Source: Bordetella genomosp. 11
GTDB lineage: Bacteria; Pseudomonadota; Gammaproteobacteria; Burkholderiales; Burkholderiaceae_B
Direction: 5' to 3'
DNA length: 64,000 nucleotides
Assembly (NCBI RefSeq): GCF_002261215.1
Contig: NZ_NEVS01000004.1
Location: 2,046,001-2,110,000, forward strand
Shown: positions 1 to 9,330 of the stretch, piece by piece
How positions within the stretch are numbered: the stretch's first letter is position 1
Layout: each line of letters starts with the position of its first letter
Notes under the pieces: model-generated
Database searches by the model: none
What the model was told of the DNA's origin: nothing
What the model saw: the letters and a program-made list of their open reading frames with translations, nothing else
Made by a program: the position numbers and the translations under genes

Positions 1-3000
1 GGTTGGTGCTTCTCGTCGTTGGGATCGTGCGGATCGCCGCGCTCGCTCTGGCGCTTGACCCTGAACAGGCGCAGCATCGCCACGAAGAAGGTCGGCACGA
101 AGAAAATGGCCAGGAAGGTCGCGGTCAGCATGCCGCCGATCACGCCCGTGCCGATGGCATTCTGGCTGCCCGACCCGGCGCCGTTGGCGATGGCCAACGG
201 CACGACGCCCAGGATGAAGGCCATCGATGTCATCAGGATGGGTCGCAGGCGCTGGCGCGCCGCATGGATGGCCGCCTCCGTCAGGCTGGCCCCGGATTCA
301 TAGTGCTCTTTGGCGAACTCCACGATCAGGATGGCGTTCTTTGCCGCCAGCCCCACCGTGGTCAACAGTCCGACCTGGAAGTACACGTCGTTGGACAAGC
401 CACGCAGCAGTGTGGCCGCCAGCGCGCCGATGATCCCCAGCGGGACCACCATCATCACCGCCGTCGGAATGGACCAGCTTTCGTACAGCGCCGCCAGGCA
501 CAGGAACACGACGATCAGCGAAATCGCGTACAGCGCGGGCGCCTGCGAACCCGACAGGCGTTCTTCGTACGACAGCCCGGTCCATTCGTAGCCGATGCCG
601 GTAGGCATGGTGGCGGCCAGGCGCTCCATTTCCGCCATGGCCTCGCCGGTACTGCGTCCGGGCGCGGGCTGGCCCAGGATTTCATAGGCCGGCACGCCGT
701 TGTAGCGGTTCAGCTTCTGCGGTCCGTAGCTCCACTCCGCCGAAGCGAAGGCCGAGAACGGCACCATATCGCCCTGCGCGTTGCGCACGTACCATTTGTT
801 CAAATCGTCTGGCAGCATGCGCGACGTGGGTATGCCCTGGACGTACACCTTCTTGACGCGGCCCCGGTCGATGAAGTCGTTGACGTAGGTCGAACCCCAG
901 GCCGTCGTCAGCACGCTGTTCAGGTCCTGGATGGAGACGCCCAGCACGCGCGCCTTTTCCCGGTCGATGTTCAGCCGGTACTGCGGGGCGTCCTCGACGC
1001 TGTTCGGCCGCACGCCGGCCAGGATGGGGCTTTTCGCGGCCTCGGCCAGCAGCTTGTTGCGCGCGTTCAGCAAGGCATCGTGGCCCAGGCCCGCGCGATC
1101 CATCAGCATCAGGTCGAAACCGGTGGCGTTGCCCAGCTCCAGCACGGCGGGCGGCGCGAAGGCCACCACCATGGCGTCGCGGATCGATTGCGCGAAATGG
1201 CCGGAAGCCCGCTGCGCCAAGGCCGCCACTTTCTGTTTCGCCAGCGGTCGGTCACCCCAGTCTTTCAGCTTGACGAACATCAGCGCCGCGTTCTGGCCAC
1301 GACCGCCGAAGTTGAAGCCGTTGATCGAGAACACCGACGCCACCGTATCCTTCTCGTTGTCGAGGAAATACTTGGTGGCCTGGTCGATGACGGCCTGGGT
1401 GCGTTCGGCCGTCGCGCCCGAGGGCGTGGCGATCTGGACGAACAAAATACCCTGGTCTTCATCCGGCAGGAAGGACGTGGGAATGCGGGTGAACATGACG
1501 ACCATGCCGGCCACGATCAGCGCGTAGATCAGCATCAGCCGCGGCGTGCGGTTCAGCACGCGTGCCACGGTATTGGCATAGCCGTGGCTGCCGCGATGGA
1601 ACGTCCGGTTGAACCAGCCGAAAAAGCCGGTCTTGGCCTCGTGATGGTCCTTGTCGACAGGTTTGAGCAGCGTCGCGCACAACGCCGGCGTGAAGACCAG
1701 CGCGACCAGCACCGACAAGGCCATCGACGACACGATGGTGATGGAGAACTGCCGATAGATCACGCCCGTGGAGCCGCCGAAGAAGGCCATCGGGATGAAC
1801 ACGGCAGCCAGCACCATCGCGATGCCGACCAGCGCGCCGGTGATCTGCTCCATGGACTTGCGGGTGGCCTGCCGCGGCGTCAGCCCCTCCTCGGCCATCA
1901 CCCGCTCGACGTTTTCCACCACCACGATGGCATCGTCCACCAGCAGGCCGATGGCCAGCACCATGCCGAACATGGTCAGTGTATTGATCGAATACCCGAA
2001 TGCCGCCAGCACACCGAAGGTGCCCAACAGCACCACCGGCACCGCCAGCGTGGGAATCAGCGTGGCCCGCAGGTTCTGCAGGAACAGGTACATGACCAGG
2101 AATACCAGCACGATGGCTTCGCCCAGGGTCTTGAACACGTCCTCGATGGAAAGCTTGACGAACGGCGTGGTGTCATACGGATACACCACCTCCATGCCCG
2201 GCGGGAAGAAAGGCTTCAGGCCGTCGATGGTGCGGCGGACCGCATCGGCAGTGTCCAGCGCGTTGGCGCCGCTGGCCAGCTTGATGGCCAGGCCGGCCGC
2301 CGGCTTGCCGTTGTACAGGCTGTCGATGGTGTACGACTGCGCGCCCAGGGCGACACTGCCGACATCGCGCAACCGCACCTGCGAGCCGTCCGGGTTGACC
2401 TTGAGCAGGATGTTGCCGAACTGTTCGGCTGTCTGCAGGCGGCTCGGGCCGATGATGGTGGCCGTCAGGTCCTGCCCGCGTACGGCGGGCAGCCCGCCCA
2501 GCTGGCCGGTGGAGACCTGCACGTTCTGCTGCGAAACCGCGTTGACCACGTCGATGGTGGTCAGGTTGTAGTTCAGCAGCTTGGCGGGATCCAGCCAGAT
2601 GCGCATGGCGTACTGCGAGCCGAACAGCTGGAAGTCGCCCACGCCGTTCGTCCGGCTGATCGGATCCTGCACATAGGACGCCACGTAGTCCGCCAGGTCG
2701 GCGCGGTTCATGCTGCCGTCGGTGGAAATGAACGCCGCCACCATGAGGAAGTTCTTGGTGGCCTTGGTCACGCGGATACCCTGCTGCTGCACTTCCTGCG
2801 GCAGCAGCGGCTGGGCCAGCGACAATTTGTTCTGGACCTGGACCTGGGCGGTGTCGGGATTGGTGCCCTGCGCGAAAGTCAGCGTGATCGTCACGCTGCC
2901 ATCGGCGGCGCTTTCCGAGCTGAGGTATTCCAGGTTGTCCAGCCCGTTCATCTGCTGTTCGATGACCTGCACGACCGTGTCCTGCACGGTCTGGGCCGAC

Positions 3001-3155
3001 GCGCCCGGATAGTTCACCTGGATGCTGATCGACGGCGGGGCGATGGCCGGATACTGGGACACCGGCAGGCGCAGGATGGACAACGCGCCCGCCAGCATCA
3101 TGACGATCGCGATCACCCAGGCGAACACCGGCCTTTCGATAAAAAACTTAGCCAT
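1..3155 (-). CDS. RND efflux permease (AcrB/MexB class), 3' end cut by window edge
   Basis: Inner-membrane proton-driven pump of a tripartite HAE1-type efflux system that passes drugs or other hydrophobic compounds to an adaptor and outer-membrane channel. The frame begins [18 protein letters not shown] at 3155 and stays open to base 1, about 1,051 codons; AcrB has 1,049 residues, so only the last residues and the stop are missing. The N-terminal transmembrane helix, the paired aspartates of the TM4 proton relay ([16 protein letters not shown]) and the second-half motif [16 protein letters not shown] are all present. It starts 21 bp after the adaptor gene in the same direction, so the two are co-transcribed. 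An outer-membrane factor gene may lie beyond the left edge. The substrate cannot be predicted. Confidence 0.95.
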   Translation of the reverse strand, partial: MAKFFIERPVFAWVIAIVMMLAGALSILRLPVSQYPAIAPPSISIQVNYPGASAQTVQDTVVQVIEQQMNGLDNLEYLSSESAADGSVTITLTFAQGTNPDTAQVQVQNKLSLAQPLLPQEVQQQGIRVTKATKNFLMVAAFISTDGSMNRADLADYVASYVQDPISRTNGVGDFQLFGSQYAMRIWLDPAKLLNYNLTTIDVVNAVSQQNVQVSTGQLGGLPAVRGQDLTATIIGPSRLQTAEQFGNILLKVNPDGSQVRLRDVGSVALGAQSYTIDSLYNGKPAAGLAIKLASGANALDTADAVRRTIDGLKPFFPPGMEVVYPYDTTPFVKLSIEDVFKTLGEAIVLVFLVMYLFLQNLRATLIPTLAVPVVLLGTFGVLAAFGYSINTLTMFGMVLAIGLLVDDAIVVVENVERVMAEEGLTPRQATRKSMEQITGALVGIAMVLAAVFIPMAFFGGSTGVIYRQFSITIVSSMALSVLVALVFTPALCATLLKPVDKDHHEAKTGFFGWFNRTFHRGSHGYANTVARVLNRTPRLMLIYALIVAGMVVMFTRIPTSFLPDEDQGILFVQIATPSGATAERTQAVIDQATKYFLDNEKDTVASVFSINGFNFGGRGQNAALMFVKLKDWGDRPLAKQKVAALAQRASGHFAQSIRDAMVVAFAPPAVLELGNATGFDLMLMDRAGLGHDALLNARNKLLAEAAKSPILAGVRPNSVEDAPQYRLNIDREKARVLGVSIQDLNSVLTTAWGSTYVNDFIDRGRVKKVYVQGIPTSRMLPDDLNKWYVRNAQGDMVPFSAFASAEWSYGPQKLNRYNGVPAYEILGQPAPGRSTGEAMAEMERLAATMPTGIGYEWTGLSYEERLSGSQAPALYAISLIVVFLCLAALYESWSIPTAVMMVVPLGIIGALAATLLRGLSNDVYFQVGLLTTVGLAAKNAILIVEFAKEHYESGASLTEAAIHAARQRLRPILMTSMAFILGVVPLAIANGAGSGSQNAIGTGVIGGMLTATFLAIFFVPTFFVAMLRLFRVKRQSERGDPHDPNDEKHQ

Positions 3156-3176
3156 GCTTGGAACTCCTTCCCGGCC

Positions 3177-4367
3177 TTATTGCGCCGGGGTGGCCGGGGC
3201 CGCCGCGGTGGTCGCCGGCTGTGCGGCGACCTCATGAGGCGCCACCTCCATGCCGGGGCGTATCGTCTGCAGGCCCTCTACCACGACCTTGTCGCCGGCC
3301 TTCAGGCCGCTGGTGACGAGCCAGTCCGAACCGATGGCGCGGTCCGTGGTCAGGTCGCGGACCTGGATCTTGCCCTGCTCGTCCACCACGTAGGCGATGG
3401 GCGTGCCGCGCTGGTTGCGCGAGACGCCGCGCTGGGGCACCAGCAACCCCTGGGTGGCGACGCCGTCCACCAGCTTGGCGCGCACGAACATGCCAGGCAG
3501 CAGCCGGTGCTCGGGATTCGGGAAGACCGCGCGCAGCGTGACCGAGCCGGTGCTCTGGTCCACCGTCACCTCGGAAAACTGCAGCTTGCCGTCGTGGTTG
3601 TACTGCGTACCGTCTTCCAGCGTCAGCGTGACCTGGGCCGCCTGCTCGCCGGCTGCGCGCTTGATCTGCCCCTTGGCCAGTTCGTCCTGCAGGCGCAGCA
3701 ATTGCACGCTGGATTGCACGACGTCCACGTAGATCGGATCGATCTGCTGGACGGCGGCCAGGGCAGTGGTCTGGTTGGCGGTGACCAACGCGCCTTCCGT
3801 GACGGCGGAACGACCGATGATGCCGTCGATGGGCGACAGCACCTTGGTATAGACCAGGTTGATGCGCGCGGTATCGACCGCCGCCTTGGCGGACAGTACA
3901 TCGGCCTTGGCCTGGTCGCGCGCGGCGACGGCGTCGTCGTAGGTCTGGCGGCTGATCGCGCGGGTTTCCGTCAGCGGCTTGTAGCGTTCGGCCAGCAGCG
4001 TCGCGGTCTTGACCTGGGCTTCGGCGCGAGCCAGCGCGGCGCGCTGGCTGTCCAGCGTGGCCTGGTACAAGGCCGGGTCGATCTGGTAAAGCTGCTGCCC
4101 CGCCTTGACCGTGCCGCCCTCGATGAACAGCCGCTTGAGCACGATACCGTTGACCTGCGGCCGGACCTCGGCCACCCGGAACGGCGAGGTGCGGCCCGGC
4201 AGTTCCGTCGTCAGCGAGACGGGCTCCGTCTTGAGGGTAACCACCCCGACGGTCGGCTTGGCGGGGGCAGCGGCCGCGTTGTCCTTCTTTCCGCAGGCGG
4301 CGAGCGTGAACGCGAGCAAGCCGATAGCGGCCACCGCGGCCACGCGCCCGGCAGTCTTCTTATTCAT
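3177..4367 (-). CDS. RND efflux periplasmic adaptor lipoprotein (AcrA/MexA class)
   Basis: Membrane fusion protein linking the RND pump to an outer-membrane channel. It is 396 aa. The start at 4367 (MNKKTAGRVA) has an AGGAA about 10 nt upstream and gives a lipoprotein signal ending LAAC with Cys25 as the lipidation site. An in-frame ATG at 4376 sits too close to the same AGGAA. The mature chain has the usual layout: a barrel-sandwich half with RVAEVRPQVNGIVLKRLF, an alanine-rich alpha-hairpin (roughly residues 95-160), the second lipoyl half (VLSPIDGIIGRSAVTEG) and a C-terminal beta-barrel with GMFVRAKL. It is the first gene of the pump operon and diverges from a LysR regulator. Confidence 0.93.
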   Translation of the reverse strand: MNKKTAGRVAAVAAIGLLAFTLAACGKKDNAAAAPAKPTVGVVTLKTEPVSLTTELPGRTSPFRVAEVRPQVNGIVLKRLFIEGGTVKAGQQLYQIDPALYQATLDSQRAALARAEAQVKTATLLAERYKPLTETRAISRQTYDDAVAARDQAKADVLSAKAAVDTARINLVYTKVLSPIDGIIGRSAVTEGALVTANQTTALAAVQQIDPIYVDVVQSSVQLLRLQDELAKGQIKRAAGEQAAQVTLTLEDGTQYNHDGKLQFSEVTVDQSTGSVTLRAVFPNPEHRLLPGMFVRAKLVDGVATQGLLVPQRGVSRNQRGTPIAYVVDEQGKIQVRDLTTDRAIGSDWLVTSGLKAGDKVVVEGLQTIRPGMEVAPHEVAAQPATTAAAPATPAQ

Positions 4368-4470
4368 ACGGTGCATTTCCTGATTCCAACTAGAGCCGGC
4401 CGGCGAACACCGACCGTCGTCACCATCACGACAACACGCGGGGCCCGGCGGGCGCGACGCGTTGCTGCAT

Positions 4471-4491
4471 TGCAAAAGCCCAGATTTTGCA
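4471..4491. promoter_or_regulatory. Perfect inverted repeat TGCAAAA-N7-TTTTGCA between efflux operon and LysR gene
   Basis: A 7-bp perfect inverted repeat with a 7-bp spacer lies 67 bp upstream of the LysR start and 103 bp upstream of the adaptor start. The shape suits a LysR-family dimer site in a divergent promoter. It is the obvious candidate operator by which the adjacent regulator controls the pump and itself. Assignment is by position and symmetry only. Confidence 0.55.
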
Positions 4492-4558
4492 CTATTCCAT
4501 CCGCGTAACAAAGACCAGGTTTGGGAAAACATAGTTCCATTGATGAGACAATAACGTC

Positions 4559-5470
4559 ATGACAAAACGCCTGCTCACTATGGAGCTGTTTGTCGAGGTC
4601 GCGCGCGCCAAAAGTTTCAGCCGCGCGGCCTTGACGCTAGGCATGCCCAAGTCCACGCTGTCGCGCCAGGTGGCGGAACTCGAAAGCTCCCTGGGCGTGC
4701 AATTGCTCAGCCGCACTACCCGCAAGGTCGAACTGACCGACGCGGGGTCCCGCTACTTCGAACGCTGCCAGCACATCGTCGCCGAAGCGCGGGTCGCCGA
4801 CGAGGAAATCCAGGGCCTGGCCAGCACCCTGGCCGGCCCGCTGCGAGTCAATATGCCCGTGGATTTCGGCACGGATTTTCTTGCCGAGTCCCTGATGGCG
4901 TTTTCCCGCCGCTACCCGGACGTCACCTTTCACCTGGACATGGCCGCGCCCGAACACGCGGGCAAGGTCTTCCAATCGTGCGACGTGGCCATCGAAATCG
5001 GCGAACTTCACTCGGCCACCCGCATCGCGCGCCAGCTCGGATCGATCTCGGCCTACCTGTATGCATCGCCGGCGTACCTGGCGGCATGCGGCATGCCGCG
5101 TCATCCGGATGACCTGGCCGCGCACGAATGCATGGAGTTCCGCGCGACGCTCAGTACCCGCGTTACCCCGTGGCCGCTACACCGGAACGGCGAGCATATC
5201 GAGTTTCATCCGGGAAAACGATTTTCGCTGAACTCTGCTGGCATGATACGGCGTCTGGCCACGCTGGGTGCCGGAATCGCGGTGCTGAGCGACGTCAGCG
5301 CCTCTCAGGAGGTAGCCGCGGGCCGCTTGCAGCGCGTGCTGCCGGATTGGGAGGTCGGGCCTTTCCCAGTGTACGCGGTCACCGAAACCCGTTTGCTACC
5401 CGTCAAGACCCGCATTTTCGTGGAGTTCCTGACCGAGCGCCTGCACCGCGAGTGGTCTAGAGGGGGGTGA
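4559..5470 (+). CDS. LysR-family transcriptional regulator, divergent from RND operon
   Basis: A 303-aa LysR-type regulator. Residues 1-60 form the winged helix-turn-helix (MELFVEVARAKSFSRAALTL followed by PKSTLSRQVAELE), and the rest is the periplasmic-binding-like effector domain with no signal peptide. It belongs to the subgroup in which SRTTRKVELTDAG follows the recognition helix. Divergent placement next to the adaptor/permease pair, with a perfect inverted repeat in the shared promoter, suggests it is the local regulator of the pump. The effector is unknown. The gene ends in a G-rich run (5461-5467) that is part of the following inverted-repeat cluster. Confidence 0.92.
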   Translation: MTKRLLTMELFVEVARAKSFSRAALTLGMPKSTLSRQVAELESSLGVQLLSRTTRKVELTDAGSRYFERCQHIVAEARVADEEIQGLASTLAGPLRVNMPVDFGTDFLAESLMAFSRRYPDVTFHLDMAAPEHAGKVFQSCDVAIEIGELHSATRIARQLGSISAYLYASPAYLAACGMPRHPDDLAAHECMEFRATLSTRVTPWPLHRNGEHIEFHPGKRFSLNSAGMIRRLATLGAGIAVLSDVSASQEVAAGRLQRVLPDWEVGPFPVYAVTETRLLPVKTRIFVEFLTERLHREWSRGG

Positions 5471-5481
5471 AGGCCCCCCCC

Positions 5482-5511
5482 GAAGCGCTGCGCGCTTCCC
5501 CCCCAGGGGGG
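5482..5511. repeat. G/C-tract inverted-repeat element downstream of LysR gene
   Basis: GAAGCGC-TGC-GCGCTTC (5482-5498) is a perfect 7-bp hairpin, followed at once by a C-tract, one A and a G-tract that pair with each other. The end of the LysR gene plus the C-run at 5474-5481 form another G/C inverted repeat. From memory, similar G/C-tract hairpins with a GAAGCGC core recur between genes in Bordetella and Achromobacter. There is no T-run, so ordinary intrinsic termination is unlikely on this evidence. Confidence 0.5.
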
Positions 5512-5542
5512 CGACGCAGCGGACCGGCGGAGCCGGATCCGC

Positions 5543-5783
5543 GCGTCCCGGGTCGGATACGCCTGTGTTCTTGTGTAGGGCGGTGGTGCAACGATGGAGG
5601 CGGGGAATCGGCCGTTTCGGCGCGTGGTCGGAATGGCGGAGCCGGATCCGCGCGTCCCCGGTCGGAGGCATCTGTGTTCTTGACGCGTCCTGGGTCGGAT
5701 GCACACCTGTGTTCTTCGCGTCCCGGGTCGGATGCGCCTGTGTTCTTGGCGCGGCCTGGGTCGGGTGCATTTGTATGGTTGTG
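5543..5783. repeat. Degenerate 33-bp minisatellite (four tandem units plus one distal unit)
   Basis: Four contiguous 33-bp units lie at 5652-5684, 5685-5717, 5718-5750 and 5751-5783. Each begins GCG(T/G)CC followed by a GGTCGG core, and the first three have GTGTTCTT near the end. A fifth copy begins at 5543. The distal copy and the last tandem copy are both followed by a related stretch containing TGTAGG, GCAACG and a G-rich end, so a larger unit of roughly 60 bp is also repeated. The preceding GCGGAGCCGGATCCGCGC occurs twice too (before 5543 and before 5652). A nested duplication followed by slippage would explain the layout. Confidence 0.85.
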
Positions 5784-5889
5784 TAGGACTGTGGAGCAAC
5801 GGTGAAAGCGGTGGATCGTTCGGTTCGGGGCGCGACGGGGTGGTGCGCGCCTGGAATTGGCGCGGGTTGGTGGGCGTTGGCGGCGTGGG

Positions 5890-8673
5890 TCAGCGTTCCC
5901 AGGGCGGAACGGCGCGGTGGTCGTCGACCAGGCGCGCGCGCAGCGTGCGGGCGGCGTCGGCGTGGCCCAGCAGGTCCAGGGCGGTCAAGACCTGCCAGTC
6001 CGCGCTGACCTCGAAGAAATCGCGCAGGCGGGCGCGGGTATCGCTGCGGCCGAAGCCGTCCGTGCCCAGCGTCCTGTAGGGCGCGCCGACCCAGGCGCGT
6101 ATCTGTTCGGGCACGGCGCGCACGTAGTCGCTGGCCGCCACCACGGGCAGCGGGGTCGCGCCCCATTGACTCTCGATCCACGAAGGCGCGGCATCGCCGC
6201 CGAGCAGGCGCGCGCGCTCCACGGCGCGCGCCTCGCGGGCCAGCTCCGAGAAGCTCGTGGCGCTCCAGACCTCGGCGGCGATACCGTATTCGTCGCGCAG
6301 GCGGCGCGCGGCCACGGCCGCCTCGGCCACGATGGCACCCGCGGCAACGAGGCGGATGACCGGCGTACCGTCGGCCGCATGCATGCGATACATCCCCCGC
6401 AGGATGCCTTCGCGGGCCGACGGATCGGCCGGCATATCGGGCTGCGGCAGGTTTTCGTTGGTGACGGTCAGGTAGTAGAACTCGTCACGTTGCTCGCCCA
6501 GCATGCGCCGCAGGCCGGCTTCGACGATGACCGCGACTTCATACGCATAGGCCGGATCGTAGGCACGGCAGTTGGGAATGGTCGCCGCCACGATGTGGCT
6601 GCTGCCATCCTGGTGTTGCAACCCTTCCCCGCCCAGCGTCGTGCGCCCGGACGTGGCGCCGACCAGGAAGCCCCGGGTCCGCTGGTCGGCAGCCGCCCAG
6701 ATCAGGTCGCCGACGCGCTGGAAACCGAACATCGAGTAGTAGATATAGAACGGCAGCATGGGCAGGCCGTTGACGGAATAGCTGGTGCCGGCCGCGATCC
6801 ACGACGACAAGGCGCCGGCTTCGGTGATGCCTTCTTCCAGGATCTGCCCGTCGCGCACCTCGCGGTAATGCAGCACGGAACCGATGTCTTCCGGCTCGTA
6901 CAGCTGGCCTTGCGAGGAATAGATCCCGACCTGCCGGAACAGGTTCGCCATGCCGAAGGTACGGGCCTCGTCCGCCACGATGGGCACGATGCGCGCGCCG
7001 ATGCCCGGGTCTTTCAGCAAGGCAGTCAGCATGCGGACGATGGCCATGGTGCTGGACATCTCCTTGCCACCTGGGGCCAGCGCGAAGGCGCCCCACTGTT
7101 CGACGCGCGGCGTATCAAGCGATGGCGCCGTGGCCCGACGGCGTGGCACGCAGCCGCCCAGTGCCGCGCGGCGTTCGCGCAGGTAGCGCATTTCGGCGCT
7201 GTCCTCGGCCGGCCGGTAAAAGGCCAAGGCGGCGCAATCGGCATCGCCGATCGGCAGCGCGAAGCGATCGCGGAACGCCAGCAAGGCGTCGACGTCCAGT
7301 TTCTTCTGCTGGTGCGTCGTCATCCTGCCCTGGCCCGCCTCCCCCATGCCATAGCCCTTTTTCGTTTGCGCCAGGATCACGGTGGGCTGCCCCGCATGCC
7401 GCACCGCGCGATGGTAGGCGGCATGGATCTTGAAGATATCGTGGCCGCCGCGGCTCAGGCGGTCGATCGCCTCGTCCGACCAATCGGCTACCAGCGCGGC
7501 AAGTGCCGGATCGCGGCCGAAGAACTGACGCCGGTTGTAGGCACCGTCCTTGGCGGCGAACGTCTGGAATTGGCCGTCGACGGTATGCGCGAAAGCACGT
7601 GCCAGGGCGCCGGAGGTATCGCGGCGCAGCAGCGGATCCCAATCGCCGCCCCACAGCAGCTTGATGACGTTCCATCCCGCGCCCGCGTACAGCGTTTCCA
7701 GCTCGTCGATGATGCGGCCGTTGCCGCGCACCGGTCCGTCCAGGCGCTGCAGGTTGCAGTTGACGACGAAGACCAGGTTATCCAATCGCTCGCGCGCGGC
7801 CAGCGTCAGCGCGGCAACCGATTCGGGCTCGTCCATTTCGCCGTCCCCGAAGATGCCCCACACCTTGCGGTCGGATGGGGCGGCCAGGCCCCGGTGTTCC
7901 AGATAGCGCATGAAGCGCGCCTGGTAGATCGCATTGATCGGACCGATGCCCATGGACCCAGTCGGGAACTGCCAGAAATCCGGCATCAGCCAGGGATGCG
8001 GGTACGAAGACAGCCCTCGCAGGCCATGTTCGGCGGCGGTGATTTCCCGGCGGAAATGCGCCAGGTCCGCCTCGCCCAGGAAACCCTCCAGGAAGGCGCG
8101 TGCATAGACGCCGGGCGCGGAATGCGGCTGCATGTAGACCAGGTCCCCGCCGTGGCCCGCGACGGGCGCGCGCCAGAAATGGTTGAAGCCGACCTCGAAC
8201 AGATCCGCGGCCGATGCATAGCTGGCAATGTGGCCGCCCAGTTCGCCGTGCGCCTGGTTGGCCCGCACCACCATGGCCAGCGCGTTCCAGCGATTGATGG
8301 ACGCGATGCGCTCCTCGATGCGCAGGTCGCCGGGGAACGGCGGTTCCTGCCCGGCCGGAATGGTATTCAGATAGGCCGACGCAACCGGACCGTGACCACG
8401 CACGCCCAGCCGCGCGGCGTGAGCCAGCAACGATTCCAGCACGAAGGCCGCGCGGCCCGGCCCCTCGGCCGCGACCAACGACGCCAGCGCGTCGCGCCAT
8501 TCGGCGGTTTCCTGGGGATCGATGTCCTGGCCGGCACCGTCCGCAGCCATCGCGGGCGCGGGCGTCCCCATCCCGGCGGCGGGCATTCCGCTCAAGACCG
8601 CCGGGCCGGTAGTCGAGACGTCCCGTCCCTGCTCGAGGGTATGGCGGGACTGCACGGTATCGGTATCGAACAT
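5890..8673 (-). CDS. Homodimeric 2-oxoacid dehydrogenase E1 component (AceE/MdeB family)
   Basis: Thiamin-diphosphate E1 that decarboxylates a 2-oxoacid, pyruvate or 2-oxobutyrate, and passes the acyl group to a lipoyl E2. It is 927 aa from an ATG at 8673 with GGAGAG four bases upstream; AceE of E. coli is 887 aa. The thiamin motif is clear: GDGEMDEPES followed about 30 residues later by NCNLQRLDGPVRGNG. The central transketolase-like domain has LYEPEDIGSVLHYRE and GLQHQDGSSHIVAATIPN. No E2, E3 or methionine gamma-lyase gene is nearby. The divergent Lrp-family regulator recalls the mdeR/mdeB arrangement of Pseudomonas putida, where the E1 acts on 2-oxobutyrate from methionine breakdown. Family certain; substrate inferred. 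Confidence 0.9.
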   Translation of the reverse strand: MFDTDTVQSRHTLEQGRDVSTTGPAVLSGMPAAGMGTPAPAMAADGAGQDIDPQETAEWRDALASLVAAEGPGRAAFVLESLLAHAARLGVRGHGPVASAYLNTIPAGQEPPFPGDLRIEERIASINRWNALAMVVRANQAHGELGGHIASYASAADLFEVGFNHFWRAPVAGHGGDLVYMQPHSAPGVYARAFLEGFLGEADLAHFRREITAAEHGLRGLSSYPHPWLMPDFWQFPTGSMGIGPINAIYQARFMRYLEHRGLAAPSDRKVWGIFGDGEMDEPESVAALTLAARERLDNLVFVVNCNLQRLDGPVRGNGRIIDELETLYAGAGWNVIKLLWGGDWDPLLRRDTSGALARAFAHTVDGQFQTFAAKDGAYNRRQFFGRDPALAALVADWSDEAIDRLSRGGHDIFKIHAAYHRAVRHAGQPTVILAQTKKGYGMGEAGQGRMTTHQQKKLDVDALLAFRDRFALPIGDADCAALAFYRPAEDSAEMRYLRERRAALGGCVPRRRATAPSLDTPRVEQWGAFALAPGGKEMSSTMAIVRMLTALLKDPGIGARIVPIVADEARTFGMANLFRQVGIYSSQGQLYEPEDIGSVLHYREVRDGQILEEGITEAGALSSWIAAGTSYSVNGLPMLPFYIYYSMFGFQRVGDLIWAAADQRTRGFLVGATSGRTTLGGEGLQHQDGSSHIVAATIPNCRAYDPAYAYEVAVIVEAGLRRMLGEQRDEFYYLTVTNENLPQPDMPADPSAREGILRGMYRMHAADGTPVIRLVAAGAIVAEAAVAARRLRDEYGIAAEVWSATSFSELAREARAVERARLLGGDAAPSWIESQWGATPLPVVAASDYVRAVPEQIRAWVGAPYRTLGTDGFGRSDTRARLRDFFEVSADWQVLTALDLLGHADAARTLRARLVDDHRAVPPWER

Positions 8674-8786
8674 GGGGCTCTCCAGAATGGCGTCGGGGCG
8701 CGCGGGCATAGGCCGCCGCTGACGCTCATCCTAGGCCTCACCGGCCGGCATAGGCGTTTGAAATATCCATTTATAAACTGTTGATA

Positions 8787-8801
8787 CAGCATAAAATGCT
8801 G
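8787..8801. promoter_or_regulatory. Lrp-type operator CAGCATAAAATGCTG
   Basis: A perfect 6-bp inverted repeat with a 3-bp centre, matching the E. coli Lrp consensus YAGHAWATTWTDCTR at 13 of 15 positions. It lies 26 bp upstream of the Lrp-family gene and 114 bp upstream of the E1 dehydrogenase start, in the only AT-rich part of the divergent promoter. It probably serves the adjacent regulator for both directions. Confidence 0.65.
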
Positions 8802-8826
8802 CTATCCGCATCCCACCAGGCACGCC

Positions 8827-9309
8827 ATGCCGACCTCGCCCCTGGACACCATAGACCGCCGCATTCTGGAAGTGCTGCAGACCGACGCGAACATCACCAA
8901 CGTGGAGCTGGCGCGCCGCGTGCATTTGTCGCCTTCCCCCTGCCTGGCCCGCGTGAAAGCGCTGGAAGCCGCCGGCGTGATCCGCCGTTACGTCGCCCTG
9001 GCCGACCCGCTGATGCTGGGGCTGAGCCTGAACGTATTCATCCAGGTCAGCCTGGAAAAGCAGGTCGAAGCGGAACTCGAACGCTTCCAGCAGGCGATGG
9101 CGGCCTATCCGGAAGTCATGGAGTGCTATCTGATGACGGGCGACGCCGATTACCTGCTGCGTGTCGTGGTGCCCGATATGCGGGGACTGGAGCGCTTCAT
9201 CGTCAGCCACCTGTCGCGGATACCCGGGGTCAAGAACATCCGCTCCGGTTTCGCGCTGAAGCAGGTCAAGTACCAGACCGCGCTGCCGCTGCCCGAACCC
9301 GGCGCCTGA
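8827..9309 (+). CDS. Lrp/AsnC-family transcriptional regulator
   Basis: A 160-aa feast/famine regulator. The N-terminal helix-turn-helix starts [20 protein letters not shown] and includes [20 protein letters not shown]. The C-terminal RAM ligand-sensing domain contains [19 protein letters not shown]. Length and layout are those of single-gene AsnC/Lrp proteins, which form dimers to octamers and bind an amino acid. It is divergent from the E1 dehydrogenase, with a near-consensus Lrp box between, so it most likely controls that gene in response to an amino acid such as methionine or a branched-chain amino acid. This matches the MdeR role in pseudomonads, but the ligand is inference. Confidence 0.92.
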   Translation: MPTSPLDTIDRRILEVLQTDANITNVELARRVHLSPSPCLARVKALEAAGVIRRYVALADPLMLGLSLNVFIQVSLEKQVEAELERFQQAMAAYPEVMECYLMTGDADYLLRVVVPDMRGLERFIVSHLSRIPGVKNIRSGFALKQVKYQTALPLPEPGA

Positions 9310-9330
9310 CGCGGCCGCCCGGCAAGGCGC

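Larger units (their letters stand above)
5471..5889. other. 419-bp gene-free interval holding G/C-tract inverted repeats and a minisatellite
   Basis: No convincing gene lies between the LysR stop and the end of the E1 dehydrogenase gene. The interval begins with a G/C-tract inverted-repeat element and then holds a degenerate 33-bp minisatellite (listed separately). A 33-bp unit preserves reading frame, so several frames stay open and give repetitive peptides. These have no ribosome-binding site or family resemblance and I regard them as non-coding. Confidence 0.7.

Noticed and set aside
3..4508. A very long plus-strand open frame (about 1,500 codons) over the efflux genes
   Set aside because: It is antisense to the well-recognised RND permease and adaptor, is rich in His, Arg and Gln as GC-rich shadows are, has no ribosome-binding site and resembles no protein family.
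5396..5800. Repetitive peptides encoded by frames running through the minisatellite
   Set aside because: A 33-bp unit keeps frames open by chance. There is no ribosome-binding site or start context, and the frames run on into antisense of neighbouring genes.
5857..8784. A 975-codon plus-strand open frame
   Set aside because: It is antisense to the clear E1 dehydrogenase gene and has a shadow-like composition.
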